From the NCBI RefSeq assembly GCF_002775205.1, contig NC_036453.1, forward strand, positions 17,607,594-17,671,593: a stretch of DNA of 64,000 nt, read 5' to 3'. The DNA comes from Xiphophorus maculatus. Its lineage: Eukaryota; Chordata; Actinopteri; Cyprinodontiformes; Poeciliidae. Under the pieces are notes generated by a model, which ran no database searches, was not told where the DNA came from, and was given only the letters and a program-made list of their open reading frames with translations. The position numbers and the translations under genes were made by a program. This document shows positions 1 through 17,300 of the stretch, piece by piece. Each line of letters starts with the position of its first letter. Position 1 is the stretch's first letter.

Positions 1-84
1 TTCGAATGTGAGTTGCCCTACTTGTACGGTTTCCACAAATGTTGGACATAACCAGATACTAAACCTTTGCCTTGTTTTTTTCAG

Positions 85-3000
85 ATGGAGAAGATAACCA
101 ATTATGTTTCCTCTCATACATCATTGGTGAGCTTCTTTAAAGCTTCAGAGAGCTGAAGCAAAGGGTGTCCAGAGGAGATCTAGTCCTCTGTTCATCTTTA
201 CGGCGCCTGCCACAGGAGCGATTGTGTCGAGGAACTTGGATCCTGTCACAATACAAATGCTGAGTCTTGTTTTCAAGTCCAAATGTTAATCATTTACAAT
301 GCAAGACTGCAAACAAAAGCTCGCCCAAATGGAAATTTAGAACGTGAAACATCCATTGCTACATATAAAAGTATTTCAAAACATTTACCTTACGGAATGT
401 AACAGCCCTCATCTGTACAAATCAGGTACCAGTTTGCAGATTACTGAAAGCTTGTTAGCCATCATCATAGTTGTAAAGATACATAAAAGAATCATACTTT
501 TTAGTAAATTATCAGAAAGCTATACAGCTCCTGTTTTCATCTCAGTTCTTGAGATATTTTGGCGATATCTTCATGGAACAGTTGGTCTGTTGAGGCAGCA
601 TGTGGGAGCGGTAACACCTTCCTCTGTGATGTGAAGTCCACTGTTGCTTGCCCTGCACCTTCAGTCTTTAATCTCTTCTGCCGTCAGCGCGACATTAAAT
701 ATCTCTAAGTTGCAGCGGCAGGAAATCCTGAACATTTCTTTCATCCCATATTGGGAAACCCCATTTCTTGTCCATAGCATGAATTTATTGCTGGATGATT
801 TACTCTTAACGCATTCTAACTTGAGGTCCCTCCCACCATACTGTTGACTTAACAGTAAATTAAGTGGCTGGTAGATGAACAAGAAACAAAGTTTCCCTCT
901 GAATGGTTGAGAAATGTTGATTACAACCAGTTTGTACACATGTATTATTCAATCTCATTGTATTATGTTGTGCTTTATAATGATAATAAAGACTTGACTT
1001 GTGGTCTTCAATAGCTGTCCTTTTTGAGTTAATACTATACAAATAGGATTACAATAACAAATATTACCACATTAAGTTTAAGCTTGCATTTTGAGTGTAA
1101 GAGTTATTTTTGTGAAGATGCAAATTCAAAATTCTTATCTTCATATTTGTTAATCCAAAAATTTAATTTCATTCAAATCTATCAGAGCGACATTTTGTTT
1201 TGGAAGCACATTTAAAAAAAAAATCTTTAATACTGAATTCTAATTTCACTCAAAAACTTTTACAAATTATTGATCCACAACATGTAACTAGAAACTTTTT
1301 AAAAAATATGTATGTACCTGTATGTATTTTAGAAATGGTGCACCTGAGGTTTTGTTTTAAACACTTGAGTGAATTTAATGTGATAAACAAGGCAGGAACT
1401 TCCCCCTTAGCTCCTTTGCTAGTAAAGTTTAAATAGATGTCAACTTAAATCACCAAATGTTTATTTAAAGCCAGTGTTTTTTCCAACCTGTGAGCAGCTC
1501 TCCCTCCCACTGAGGACTCCTGTTGATCACTAGTTGTATTCCAGGTGGACAGCAAATCTGAAATACACAACTATCAATTTGTTTTGATCTATCACATAAG
1601 TCCCACTAAGGTACAGTGATGTTTAAGTGTTGATAAGTTCAAGAGTAAAAGTTTAGATATTTTTGATTTGCTATACTGATCATTTCAGTTTTCACGGTAA
1701 AATCTACTTCTGAAACGTTATGTGTAGTCTTATCACAGCCACACAGACTTGGTCTACACAAGTTTATTATCATCAAGAACATCAAACTTGAATCATTTGA
1801 AATTGTCCAACAGCATTTATGTCATGTGCGTCATGTTGTATTTTGGTATCTCCCATACAATAAAAAAGCTTTAAATCTGCCCTACAGTGAGCAGTGTTGG
1901 TGCTTACACAGAAATTAAAGAGAATGTGCGCATTAAAATTGGCCATTTTATGAAAAACCAAAACAGCAAACTGTGAACAATACTGGGCAGTAAATGCCTT
2001 CTGAAAAAAAAGAACAAATGACAAGTGATAAAGCAACCTTCTTTGTATCCCTGTGTAAAGTGTGAAACCTGGTAATTATTGGAACATACAATATTTAAAA
2101 GGGGAATATTTTTTCTTGTGGACAAATTCCACATTTCCAGATACCGTAATATGAAATACCATAAATTCACGATAAATTTCAAATATTCCTACATGGGAGA
2201 GATTTTAAATATGTAATCTGGAAAGAAGGAGCAAAGGAAGAGGATCAAAGTGGAGAAAGAAATGACAATAGGGGAGGAAGAAAGTAGGACATTAGGGTAG
2301 AAAGGTGGGAACAAAAAAGAAAGTAGGAAGGAAATAGTGAAGGAAGGACACAAGCGAGGAAAGGACAGATGAGGAAGGACAAGATGGAGGATGAAGACAG
2401 GATTAAAAAGACAGAAAGGATTTTGTCCAAGACTAAGATCACCCAAAAATTGATCTGTTGCTTTGAGACTTCTCACTTATGTCAAAAGTCTTTCAACAGA
2501 TCAGTTCCTAGTTATTGTCGTCTAACAACTAGGTGGCAACAAACCTTTTCCTTTTTCAAGATCCTAGTCACACTGAGTTAGCTATTATGTTAGCATACCA
2601 AAAGTCTGTCTGACAGATCAAACCAGGGTTAATAAAAAGAACCTTAATGTGGTAGATCTGACTAGAAGAAAAATGATATAAAAAACAGACTACAAAAACA
2701 GAAAGTTCTACAATGTTCATGAACCAAGACGGATGTACCAACATGAGCTTATATTTTCAGTTACAAACTCACTCCCTTTCGAAACCTGTCTGTGTAGCCT
2801 CAGCAGGTCCGCGACTCGTTGTTGGAGTCTAAAAATGCTCATGCAAAGATGAACTGTGGTCAGCACTGGGCACTAAGGTTCGCCATGAACCGTCACCTGG
2901 ACGCTGCGAGCATGACGGCACCACAAGCAAAGCCAAGAGCTGCACAGACTGGTTGCAGTGGTTCAAGAAGCTTGCTCAAGTCCATTCACAGCACAGTATA

Positions 3001-3272
3001 TGGTAAGTACTCAGTGAATCAAGACACCTTTTTGGTTTCAGAACAAAGTGTTCGTTTCATGTCGTTCGTAATACTCCTTTTATCGTATTTTCAGCCTTTT
3101 GTTATTTAATCCGTACCTACTTCTAATTCACTTGATGAAAAAAAAAAAAAATACCCGCTCTAGTCTTCATTGCTGGGTTTAGAGTGAGCCTACGTAACCG
3201 AATATGTTGCTTAACAGTGTGGACACCGGTCAAGATGACGCGTCATCTGCTCAGGAGAATCCAGACGGCTAA
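85..3272 (+). CDS. Candidate 3' exons of an unidentified gene, short-chain cytokine-like
   Basis: Three candidate exons splice in one frame: 85-126 (after a T-rich tract ending in CAG, before GTGAGC), 2849-3002 (before GTAAGT) and 3218-3272 (after TTAACAG, ending in TAA at 3270-3272). The gene would enter from the left, so the N-terminus is outside the window. The joined frame reads a hydrophobic helix with CFLSYIIDELWSAL, a loop with RCEHDG, an amphipathic helix SCTDWLQWFKKLAQV, and an acidic tail ending ENPDG. Helix-loop-helix spacing with CE in the loop and a WL/F-K pattern in the last helix recalls the C-termini of IL-2/IL-15/IL-21/IL-4 type cytokines; this is my pattern reading, not a database match. 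The gene ends 90 bp from the slc25a1 stop and is convergent with it. Weak point: the 2849 acceptor has a poor pyrimidine tract. A better acceptor near 2801 would put a stop in this frame, and another frame of the middle exon is also open. Confidence 0.35.
661..840 (-). other. Possible terminal exon or decayed coding fragment, minus strand
   Basis: Reading leftwards, an acceptor-like CAACAG lies just right of 840 and an open frame of about 59 codons runs to TGA at 661-663. Its last residues are LEIFNVALTAEEIKD, which resembles the end of laminin-G/concanavalin-type jelly-roll domains (a typical form is IFNRALSAEEI). No upstream exon with a matching frame was found, and the rest of the fragment does not look like that fold. 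It may be a pseudogene piece or chance. Confidence 0.15.
920..1003 (+). repeat. LINE-like 3' tail remnant
   Basis: The segment has the pattern seen at the 3' ends of fish L2/RTE-type LINEs: a CTCATTGTATTATG stretch followed by AATGATAATAAAGACTTGACTT. It is short and decayed, with no associated reverse transcriptase frame. The rest of 1010-2780 is AT-rich DNA with no gene that I can recognise, including a purine-rich (GGAA/GAAAG) tract at about 2220-2420. Confidence 0.35.
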
Positions 3273-3361
3273 ACTGAACTGGAACAGAGGTGTTGTGTTG
3301 TGCGTAGCAAGAGGCACTGGTCCATGCTTCCTCCCGGACCCCTTTTCACATTCATGCCGGT

Positions 3362-6300
3362 TTACTGCGTTTTCCACACGTCGTTGAGTAGTTTGACCAC
3401 CTCTTCGTAAATGACAAAGACTATGGCCACGTCAAGGCACACGCGGCCAAGTCTGGGAACTGTGCCTTTGTAGAACCTGCAGGATGTACGAGATTACAAT
3501 TGGTTGCTAAAGGGGGAAGGAAATCTAAACTAGTGGCTACATGGTACTCACGCCTGTGGTCCTTCGTGTTTCAAGATTTGGAAGGCACAATCCAATGTGT
3601 TTTTGTAGCGATAGGCCTCCAAACCCTAACATATATACATATATTAAAAGAAATGTGTTAAGATTTTCTAACAAGCAACAAACGTGCAGTGACAACATTC
3701 TTTTCTGCGCTCATTCTGGGTTTGATAAATGTGGATTTGAGAATAAATTATGCTTAGTTTCTAAGCTAGGTCTCAGAAGATGTACAAAAGTCGATGTCAG
3801 CTGTACCAGAGAATTATTAGCTAATACAAATCCAGAAGCTTAGCAATGCTAGATGTCAAGAGGATTCTATTTAATTAGTGCATTTAATTTGCAGAAATGT
3901 GACACAGGTAAATCAAAGTTATGTTAATGCAGAAACTAAAATATCATGGCATGTTTAAGCTTGATTATTGTCAGGTAGAAAAAAAAACAATCTTTTAGTT
4001 TCTGAAATCCAGTTAGAACTGAACTCAGGACCTCAGGAGAATGGAAGTTGTGCTGAAAACAGTGTTACTTTTGTCAATCTAGAAGGTGTGTGATGGTTGA
4101 CAATTTGCACAAAACATTAAATGTATAGAAGGTGAAGACCAGCATGTAAAGAGATTTAAACAGTATCCAAATGTGAATCCTTTTTGTTCTTGGGTTTTGA
4201 AAAAAATAGATTTTTATGCACATTTATCAGTCTCTATTAAGATAATTTTGTTTCCAAGGCAAGTCAATATAAACAAGAGAAAACTAAGCATATAAGAGAA
4301 AACTAAGAATTGAAAGACAAAACAGAAGATGCTCTGCATGCTAGGGTGTTTGGATAACAAGCTATTCTACCAAAGAACATCGAATAATTCAGACACTGGC
4401 CACTGTGAGGCACTACTTTTTGGGTACTAGATGGGAAATGACACTCCTTCTTTAAATCATATGCTTCGCCAGTAAGCAATCAAATCTAAAATAGTTTTTT
4501 TTTTTTTAATATATATATACATACATATAAACTAGGGTTGCGTTTGTTTCCTACCTGCATCCTGGTCTTGACGACGTCTAGAGGTGTATTTCCAAAAACG
4601 CTGACTGCTCCTGCTGTGGCTCCAAACATCGCAGTGACGATTGGATGCATTTCTCTTCTAGGCTCATCACCTTAGGGGCCAAAGCCAAAAAACTGACGAA
4701 AGTGACAATAACTTATTGATCTCTTATTTCTATCATCTGTTCAGGGAAAACCATCTCACCGTTGTACCAGTTCCGCAAAGCGTTCATAACATAGAATCTG
4801 ATGGCCTGATTAGTTCCTTGTTTAAGCACAGTTGGTGTCAAGCCTTGATACGTTCCTCTCAAACCTACACAGGAAAATTGGACATTACTACTACAGATGC
4901 AGTTTTGCTAATATACAAAATAAGCAGCTGGTCCAGTTTTGCTCACTCACCCTGCTCCCTGATGATTTCACTGACTCCGTGGAAGAAGCCTCTGTAGCGA
5001 GGCCTGAGGGAACACTGGTCATGAATGAGCTTCACCTTTGTCAAATACAGACCGTTTTATCCAGATGTTTCATCTCTGTGACACATCACAAAACTTCCTG
5101 CAGAAAGTGAACAAGAGAAAACTTCTGCAGTTTTCTGCAGAAGGTCTCAACCAACCTTCAGCGTCTCCATGGGGCAGACGACCAGCACAGCCTCTGCTAT
5201 CCCGGCTCCCAAACCACACAGGAGGCTCCGTTTGTTGTCGAGCCGGCCCGTGTGGTCTCGCATCGGATTACTAAGCATTTCAAATGTGCCAAACCTGGAA
5301 GAATGGAGACATTTCAGTATTATAAAACAGGAACAGAAAGAAATTTGTACAGGAATGCTCCTTCTTTGCAGATTTTCTAGAAAGGCAAAAACCAAAATAT
5401 TTTTGGCACCCGTCACAAATTCAGTCACTTTCTTTCTAAGTCAGTCTACACAATAATATCCAAGATCACATAGCTTGAGAGAGGCTGAATAGTACTTTAT
5501 CGAGGACAGTGATTCTTTTAACTTTTAACTTAAAAAGAAAGAAAAAAATCTGTATTTTTCGGACATGATTCAGTCCTTTTACTAGAAACTGTTAGTCTTA
5601 GGTCAGGTACAAGGATTTGACAAAGTATTTGTTTAAAAAAGCAGCAAAAGTTAAAATAAAACATTAAAAAACCTGAGGAATGGTAAATCAAGATCACTTC
5701 AAAAGATGATAAAGGTGTTTGGAAGCAACATATAAAAGACATACTTGCTGGTTCGTTACTTTCACCTAATTCTGTACTCAATAGCAAATCAATGTAAGAT
5801 TGTACAAAACTTTTTTTTTTTTTTTAAATCAAGCTGGAGTTTTAGAAAAAAATGCAGAGAATAATTTAGATATCTGCTGCTGGTCAGAGTGACTTTATTT
5901 TCTCATGGCAATTCATGTTTTATGAAAAATTATTTAATGTGGAAATTTCAAAAACCATAGCTGATATTTGTCCGTGAATCAGAGAGGATGGCACCCGTTC
6001 AATCCAGTCAGATTTAAATCAGGCAGTTTTGTTCATGCAGGTCATGCTCTACTTTTTTTATGTGATTGGTTTGATATCATTCGTATCCTATTAAGGTAAG
6101 GGACGTATGCTGAGATACATAAGTGGGAATTTTCTGACAAGTAAAACTACTACTGTCAACGATCCAGCAGCACATTTTTCTTTTATAGTCAAAAGCGGTT
6201 ACATGTAGTTGTTAAATGAAAAATAAAAGAACAAAACAAAAAAAAAAGAAAGCTTGTATGTGTGGTACACATCCAGTAAAGAAACCCGGTCTGGTTTCTA

Positions 6301-7314
6301 TGTCACTGGATCTGTTCCGCCTCGTTTAACATTTTCCACCCTGCTAACCTCTGACGTGTGAAAAAACAAAAATCTGAATTATTTTAGTAGCTTCTTTTGC
6401 TTTTTTTTTTTTTTTTAAAAAAGGCTGTATGATGTAAAAGTTGCCATGTACAGTGTGCTTGTCTTCACCTGACTGCTGATTTGGGTATTGACCCATAAAG
6501 CAGGGAGCTGAGACCTCGGTACAGCCCTCTGAGCCCGTGATCCTGCACAGTCAGCCTCACACAGTCACCTGTCCAAACCCAGAGCAGGACGGAGTGAGAG
6601 AGCATCACAAGGCCAGCACAGAAACTCATCCCAGCCCGGTGACCTACCGATCCCTCTGTATCTTGGAGGGTTGGCTCGCTCATCCAGCTGCAGCTGGGTC
6701 TTCACATACTCTGTGGGGAAGGTGATGCAGATCTCTATTGCTCCTGCTATGCCACCTGAGAGAGAGATGCAGAACTGCTCCTGAATGTTCTGTTGCCTAA
6801 AGTAACTTGTGGATATAGAAGAAGTGGTGGATTTGTAATGTAAACATTTATTGTTTACATTTGTATGAGGGGCATAATGCAATGAGAACAGGGATGAGGC
6901 TACATGATGCAACTGCTGTAGCATCCTGCTGGGCATGGGGGCTTTTTGACCCAGTTCTGCGTGGATAGCTTTAAGGGCGACAGACTGGGATTATACTGTT
7001 CTCTCTGCAACACACAAAGAGCAACTACTGCTTTGAAATCTCCAGTCTGAATTAAAAGAGCCAGAAAATCCACCTGCAAGTATAGCTTTTCCGGGATGAG
7101 TGATTTTCCTCCCTCCGATCGCAGCCGCCGCCAGGTTCCGCCTGCCCTCGCACAACCTCCGGTGCTCTTTCAGCGACACCAACCCGGTGGCGGAGGCGGC
7201 CAGCAGCGGGGATGGGAGCCGCTGATGGAGAGCCGAGCTCAGGCCTCGTCTTCGGGCAGCGCAGCTCTCGCAGGGCCCCTCGCAGACAGAGAAGGGCTTC
7301 GGCAGCGAGGACAT
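3362..7314 (-). CDS. slc25a1: Mitochondrial tricarboxylate (citrate) transport protein, SLC25A1
   Basis: Inner-membrane carrier that exchanges mitochondrial citrate for cytosolic malate, supplying acetyl-CoA for lipid synthesis. Coding exons in transcript order: 7314-7074, 6755-6648, 6568-6469, 5294-5156, 5035-4951, 4864-4760, 4670-4555, 3625-3552, 3476-3362 (stop TAA at 3362-3364). All junctions fit GT..AG and sum to 1083 nt, 360 residues. The three mitochondrial-carrier repeats show their signature motifs: [18 protein letters not shown] and [10 protein letters not shown]. Other family-specific stretches are [45 protein letters not shown] sequence and [17 protein letters not shown] near the end. 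The start is uncertain: ATG at 7314 gives an Arg-rich N-terminus about 50 residues longer than human SLC25A1, and an in-frame ATG at 7425 would give 397 residues. Intron 3 (5295-6468) and the other introns hold no recognisable gene. Confidence 0.95.
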
Positions 7315-7560
7315 TTCGACGGTCGGGGAATGACTCCGCAAAGCGTCGGTACAGGGGGGCGATAGTCCGGCGGGCTGGCGGAGACAATGTGGAGGATATA
7401 ACAACAACACGGGAAGGCGGGGCACCGGCGTGGCGACGGCGGTCAGGTGATGGCGACGGGCGGCGACCTGCTATAGCTACAGTCACGTGACTTTGACTTT
7501 AACAGCCAATGGCGTGAAGGATGCTGCTCCGTTACAGTCGCGCGCTGTGCAATACTAATG
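7080..7560 (-). promoter_or_regulatory. CpG-rich promoter region of slc25a1
   Basis: A GC- and CpG-rich block in otherwise AT-rich DNA covers the first coding exon and the upstream flank. A CCAAT element (AGCCAATGG on the plus strand) lies at about 7504-7512. No TATA box is evident, as expected for a housekeeping mitochondrial carrier. Open frames on both strands here are a by-product of high GC. The stretch 7560-8670 upstream, toward fbxo39, holds a short GT-rich tract (about 8010-8062) and no gene. Confidence 0.6.
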
Positions 7561-8671
7561 TTTTTCTTATGCCAGGCTTGTTCAACGTATTAATATTGAC
7601 ATTATTTTTGAATTAGTGAAAGAGTACAAACTGACATGTTGACAACAGAGGCGTTGTTTTTAATTGAATGCAAATCCACAACACTAAAAGCTTCCTCGCA
7701 CTTCACAGGCATGTTCATCGGTTTCATAACATCCCTTAAAATATTATTTGTGGTTATAATACATGATAAACTGTGAAAAAGAAGGAGGGTTATGGATACT
7801 TTTGCTATACTTTTCCAAGACATAATTGACAGAATAAATACATTTTGGCAGCGGGTTACGACATTAACACTAGTAGCCAGGACTTAAAGTAATTCTGTGC
7901 TGTTTCCACCTCCCTTCCCTGGCAGGAATCTTTGCAGCAGAACCTGATTTTTCAGTGGTCTGGTGTGATCATGGTGAAGTTGCTCAACTTGGTAAAGTGT
8001 CAAGAAGTTAGTGTGTGTGTTTGTGTGTGAGTGTGTGTGTGTGTGGGGGGAGGGGGGGGGGGAAGTGTTTGTGACCTTATACTCAGCAAATGAGGAAGCA
8101 TTGACATGTTTTTTGTTGAAATATATCATTATCATTTAAAATGGTGGGTAATTATTCAAAACAGAAGACTAAAAAGGTATTCAGTCATGAAGGAATTAAC
8201 AAAGCAATCAGTGGAGAGTGTGTAAGGATTATAAGGTGTCGTACTTAAGAGCTTAAATCTAATACAACCTTTAAAGACTCTATTCATAATAGACCAAAAT
8301 CAAATGAAGAGGATTAAAGACACAAAGAAGGCTCACGCTCTTTCTAGTCTCGCGTGAATCCTCCGAACAAGAGTTTATTTCTATTGGCCCTTAATCTCTG
8401 CTACTTTAAATAGTGCTCTCTCCCCATGCAAACACAGGCACAACATTGCTTGCTCCCGCTTTACAGTGAAAGTAGGTCAGAGTTTCTATACACAACCCCA
8501 GCTCACCCAGTCTCCTGGAGAAAAACATAAACACACCCACATCACCCTGACAAGGTGTTTATCATTTGGGTGGTTAAATGAGGAAATAGATGTCTTTTAT
8601 GCTTCATTCACTTTATTTTGGTTTTATAGGGAGCTTGTGCCTCGTTTGGTGTTAAGGCACACTTGAAGGTG

Positions 8672-12931
<4,260 letters not shown>

Positions 12932-13680
12932 GGTTTATCTGGATTTAAAGATTTAAAACAGCCTGTTGTGTCACAGTAGCAGCTAGTAGATAAGGGTTCA
13001 TGTGCAAATCCAGCTGACAGTAACATTAAACAGTAAACATTAAAGAGAAATCCTGACACTCAGAAACTGTGAGATAAAGCCTGAATGAGCCCCAACTGAC
13101 AGAACATGCAACTTAGTGAAGTACTGTCTGTAGAACCCTCTGGTTCCGTTACATCACAAGGACCCAGTTCTAATATCAGTTCCACATTCAATTGTATTAA
13201 TTCAAACAGTTGAATTAATGCAACTGTATTCTAAAACATGCTATATACAAGGTTCAATTGGTTACTTCGTTTCACTTAAACAGCTACGACATTGGTCTAA
13301 CCATTGAAGTTCGATATAATAAGAAGTCTCAAATCTCCCCAATAAATTTGAATTTTCAGTCTCAAACCTGACCACATTTAATCACAGAGTAATATTAGTT
13401 TCTCAAAGTTATTTAGAGCTTAACTAAAAAAAAAAAATCTGTGTGGACATTGCAATGTGAGAATATTTCATATTTTTCCTTTTAATCTATGTTACCTGAC
13501 TATTGTTTCAACAATGTCTTTAAAAAATAGATTATAGATCACACTTTTAATAGAATACGGTTATTCAGGAATAGGATAGCTTTAATATTCTTATTATTTT
13601 TGAAGGTTGTGTAAAACTCTTAATTGATATGTTTGCTCTTGTTTAGGCTTCACAGATAAAACGATTTGAAGCTTGTTAAT

Positions 13681-13760
13681 TTAAGTCAAGTTTATTTGTG
13701 TAGCACATTTCAGCAACAAGGCAGTTCAAAGTGCTTAATGCTATAAAAACATAATACCAA
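13681..13760. repeat. Fragment of a dispersed fish repeat
   Basis: The phrase AAGTCAAGTTTATTTGTGTAG followed by CACATTTCAGCAACAAGGCA and TTCAAAGTGCTT is a segment I recognise as recurring in many teleost genomes. Its class is not certain. The surrounding gene-free stretch (12940-14310) between fbxo39 and the XAF1-like gene is AT-rich and shows nothing else. Confidence 0.5.
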
Positions 13761-14313
13761 TTTTGAAACAAGCAATAAACATTACATTTTCTCAAATGCC
13801 ATCATCAAAATGATCAATTTAATATACTGTACATTAAATATGTCAATCAATGTTCCACTTAACCTCTCATGTGACTTCTGTCCATTCCAATAAGACGATA
13901 TCTACTTTCTTTTAGTAAGATTTGAACCAATGAGTACTGGACCAGAGAGCCTTACCCAGTTCGACAGTTAATCATTTTTATTTGTTTAAATGCACCTCTC
14001 ACTTCCTTATGTAAGATAAAGCCAAAAGCAAAAAAAATGTTGACTTTTTCTTTTGAAAGATTATGAGGATGGCGAAAAATTGGGATGTACCAATAAATGA
14101 TGAATACAAAAATATGCAAATATTTTGTAACAGAGGTTAGTATAGACTAGAATGAGTGTCACATGGAATGAATGTGTCATTCTAAACAGTTTATCTGCTC
14201 TGGAATAAACTGCACAACATGAACAAAGATTTTCCTGAAAAATTTGCCCAGACGATTGTTTCTAGAAATATATTTCTAAAATATGTACAAGTCACATCTT
14301 TCTTTCACAGTGA

Positions 14314-17300
14314 TTAGTTTTCTTTCTTCGAGCTCCTCAGCCCATCAAACAGAAGACATTTTGCCTGTGAATAGAGAGATATTTCAGTGAATTTAGAGCA
14401 GATGTTGTTTGTGTCACCATGCTAGTATTCGTGCCAACCTCATGCCAGCGCAGTGTGTCGGAGGGCAAGCCCAGGTGGCAGTGTGGACAGGTGTCTGTCT
14501 GTTCGGCCAGCTCCTGGTTTCGTGGTCCCCAATAAGGCCCCTCGCTGCCCCATAGGGGGCGACATGTAGAGTGGGAGGAACAGGCTACACCAAAGTGAGG
14601 TCTGGGATCTGTCTGGTAGTTCACTTTCTGGCCACTAGAGGGCAGATGTGATTCAGGATCGGAGTCTTCCTGAAACACAGGGAATAGAGACCTACAGATT
14701 ATAGTAAGAAGTGTTCAAAACAAAGCTGTGCTCACAGCAAAATGAAAGGAGATTGAATGCAAAAGCATTGGTGTCCCCTTGCAAGCAGCAATTGGAAATA
14801 TAGACTTAATAAAAGACCTTAAACAACTCAATCCATGTTCAGAAACAGCACTCAAGACCTGGTCAAAATTAGTAAGAGAAAATAAAGAGTCATGTTTACC
14901 AATCAGGTGGATAGCATACGATCAAGATTTTACCCCAAATAAAACAGATATTACTTTTAAAAAGTGGATTGATAAGGGCTTGGTAAAATACAATGATTTA
15001 TATCAAAAAGGTTGTCTGAGGACCTTTCAAGATATCAAGCAAAAATATGGCCTTGATAACAGAGACTTTTTCCGTTATCTACAAATCCGGCATTATCTAG
15101 AAAAAACAAACAAAGATAAGCTAGACGGAACATTTGTCGACATGTTGAACATCTTTCTAAAATCGTATCAATCAACCCCCGTTAATAAATTAACGTCTAA
15201 AATGTATAATGAACTACAAAACTTGGCAGGGGGGAATACACTATATATAAAGGAGAGATGGGACAAGGAAAGGAACAGTCAAATTCACATTGAGGACTGG
15301 TCGGACATTTTGAATAACTGTTGGAAATGTACATCATCACTAGCCTACAAGGAATTTGCTTGGAAGACTGCTACACGCTTCTTCAAAACGCCAGCTCAGA
15401 GGGGCAGAAATGCAGACAGAACATGCTGGAGGTTATGTGGGTCGAATCAAGCCGGCCACTTTCATATTTTTTGGAGCTGTCCTAAACTATTTTCTTACTG
15501 GGAGACAATTAAGCAAAGTGTAGAGTTTGTTATTGGGGTCAATCTTGTTCTGAGCTTTGAGACGATGTTCTTGGGCAGACGACCAAACTGTGTAAAGGGA
15601 TTCTATAAAACATACATGTTCAATATAATGCTTACTGCCAGCAAGAAAGCAATCACTCGAAAATGGATGACTGATAAAACACCCACACTACAAGACTGGA
15701 TAAACATCATCCAAGACATTCGCAAGATGGAGGAACTGACATTTGCACTGAAACTGGAGCAAGACAGATTTGAAAGATCCTGGACTCCATGGCAAACTTT
15801 CATGGACTCCAGATCTGAAAACGATGACAATGAGGTGACACCCACTGTTCTTTAGCTACTCTGTTCGATGTATACTGTTTTACAGTTCAGGAAAGTTTTT
15901 ATGACGTGGTACCAGTTTGTTAATTCTTTTTTCTCCCCGTTCCTCTGAGAGGGTCTGGGGCGGAAGAAGGAAAAAAAAAAATGGAACACTAAATACCGGT
16001 GGTAGGATAACCACAGGAAGGGGTATGTTGTACGGACCAATATGTTAAACTGAATGGATGCTAGTATATGTCTGTACCACCTTTTGCAAATGGAGGAGAT
16101 ACACGTCCTCCGTGTTGTTCCATAATAAAAATTTGAATAAAAAAAAAAAAAAAAAAAAAAAACAAAGCTGTGCTTTACTGATTCAAAGCTTAATTGTTAA
16201 TTTTTTTTAAAACAATTTTTTGCTTACATTTAAAGAAGCAAAATCAGATTTGTTTTTAGAGTAACTTAGGGAATGTTTGAGCTATTTACTTGACCTTAAC
16301 CTAAATGATGAGTTCTTCATAGTTAAATAACTACTGAGGGTTAGATGTAATCTGAACATGTAGTTACAGTTGGATGAATGGTTAAGTGTTTACAATGTTC
16401 TTGTTCGAATGCTGCTGTCTACTTCTTTTTTCTTACAAGTAACAAAAATGAATCATATAATTCTTGACTTGATTCACTTTACAGCTCTTGCTTTTTTGAG
16501 CATCAAACATCATCAGTTTTATTTTTTTGCTATTAATTTATAATTTGAATGGGGTTTTTTTAAGTAAACAAAAGCTTTCCAATATATGGGAGAATCAGAG
16601 AATCTGTTTGCTACACAACAACAAAATAAGTTGTGTCAGAAATATTACCTCCTGTTTTGTGACGTTGGGATGAGACTCAGAGTCAAGAGACCTCAAACAA
16701 TACCAGCATGGCTCAGTTGGGGCATCTGTAAAGACACAAATTATCCAATGCATTAGACCATTATTCAGTACAACAAATGTTCTGGAAAGTAAAAAGTCCA
16801 ACATAAAGGCAAAGAAAGGTCGTATTTTGCAAACATTTTTTGCCACCCACCCAACCATGGATGGATCTTCTCCACATTTTACCCATTCCAAACACAAATT
16901 AAGTATTTTGTTAAAAATGTATTTATTAGATAAATAAAGCAGAGGATGGCAGTATTTCTGGAGATGAGATGATAGCATTTGATCTTTAGAGAGCTCAAAC
17001 AGAGAATCTATTGAGTCAGTACAATGTCCCCACAGGAATGTGGGAACATAATACAAGTTTGTGTGTATCTTACTCTGTGTGGTGGAGGGATGAGATGACA
17101 CAGATTGGGGACTCATGTCCTCTCCTGTTGACAGGTGGGTCTCCGGGAGGTAGTCCGTAGCTATCACAGTCTCCTCTGCTAATGTCTCTGCATTCTCAAT
17201 GCATTGATCCTCTAAAATCTATGACCATCACCCACACAGACCAAACACCAAAACAAAAGTACAAGTTGCAATTAATTTTCCTGTTTTGCTTCCTGTTGCC

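Noticed and set aside
153..242. Minus-strand frame SKFLDTIAPVAGAVKMNRGL after an acceptor-like CAG
   Set aside because: It resembles the IAPV/IAPL segment of decayed L2/Rex-type LINE reverse transcriptases and has no partner exons. It is more likely a LINE relic than a host exon.
3184..3387. Alternative plus-strand frame reading through into the slc25a1 last exon
   Set aside because: It overlaps the antisense of a well-supported coding exon. The frame ending at 3272 is shorter but has better codon choice and helix pattern.
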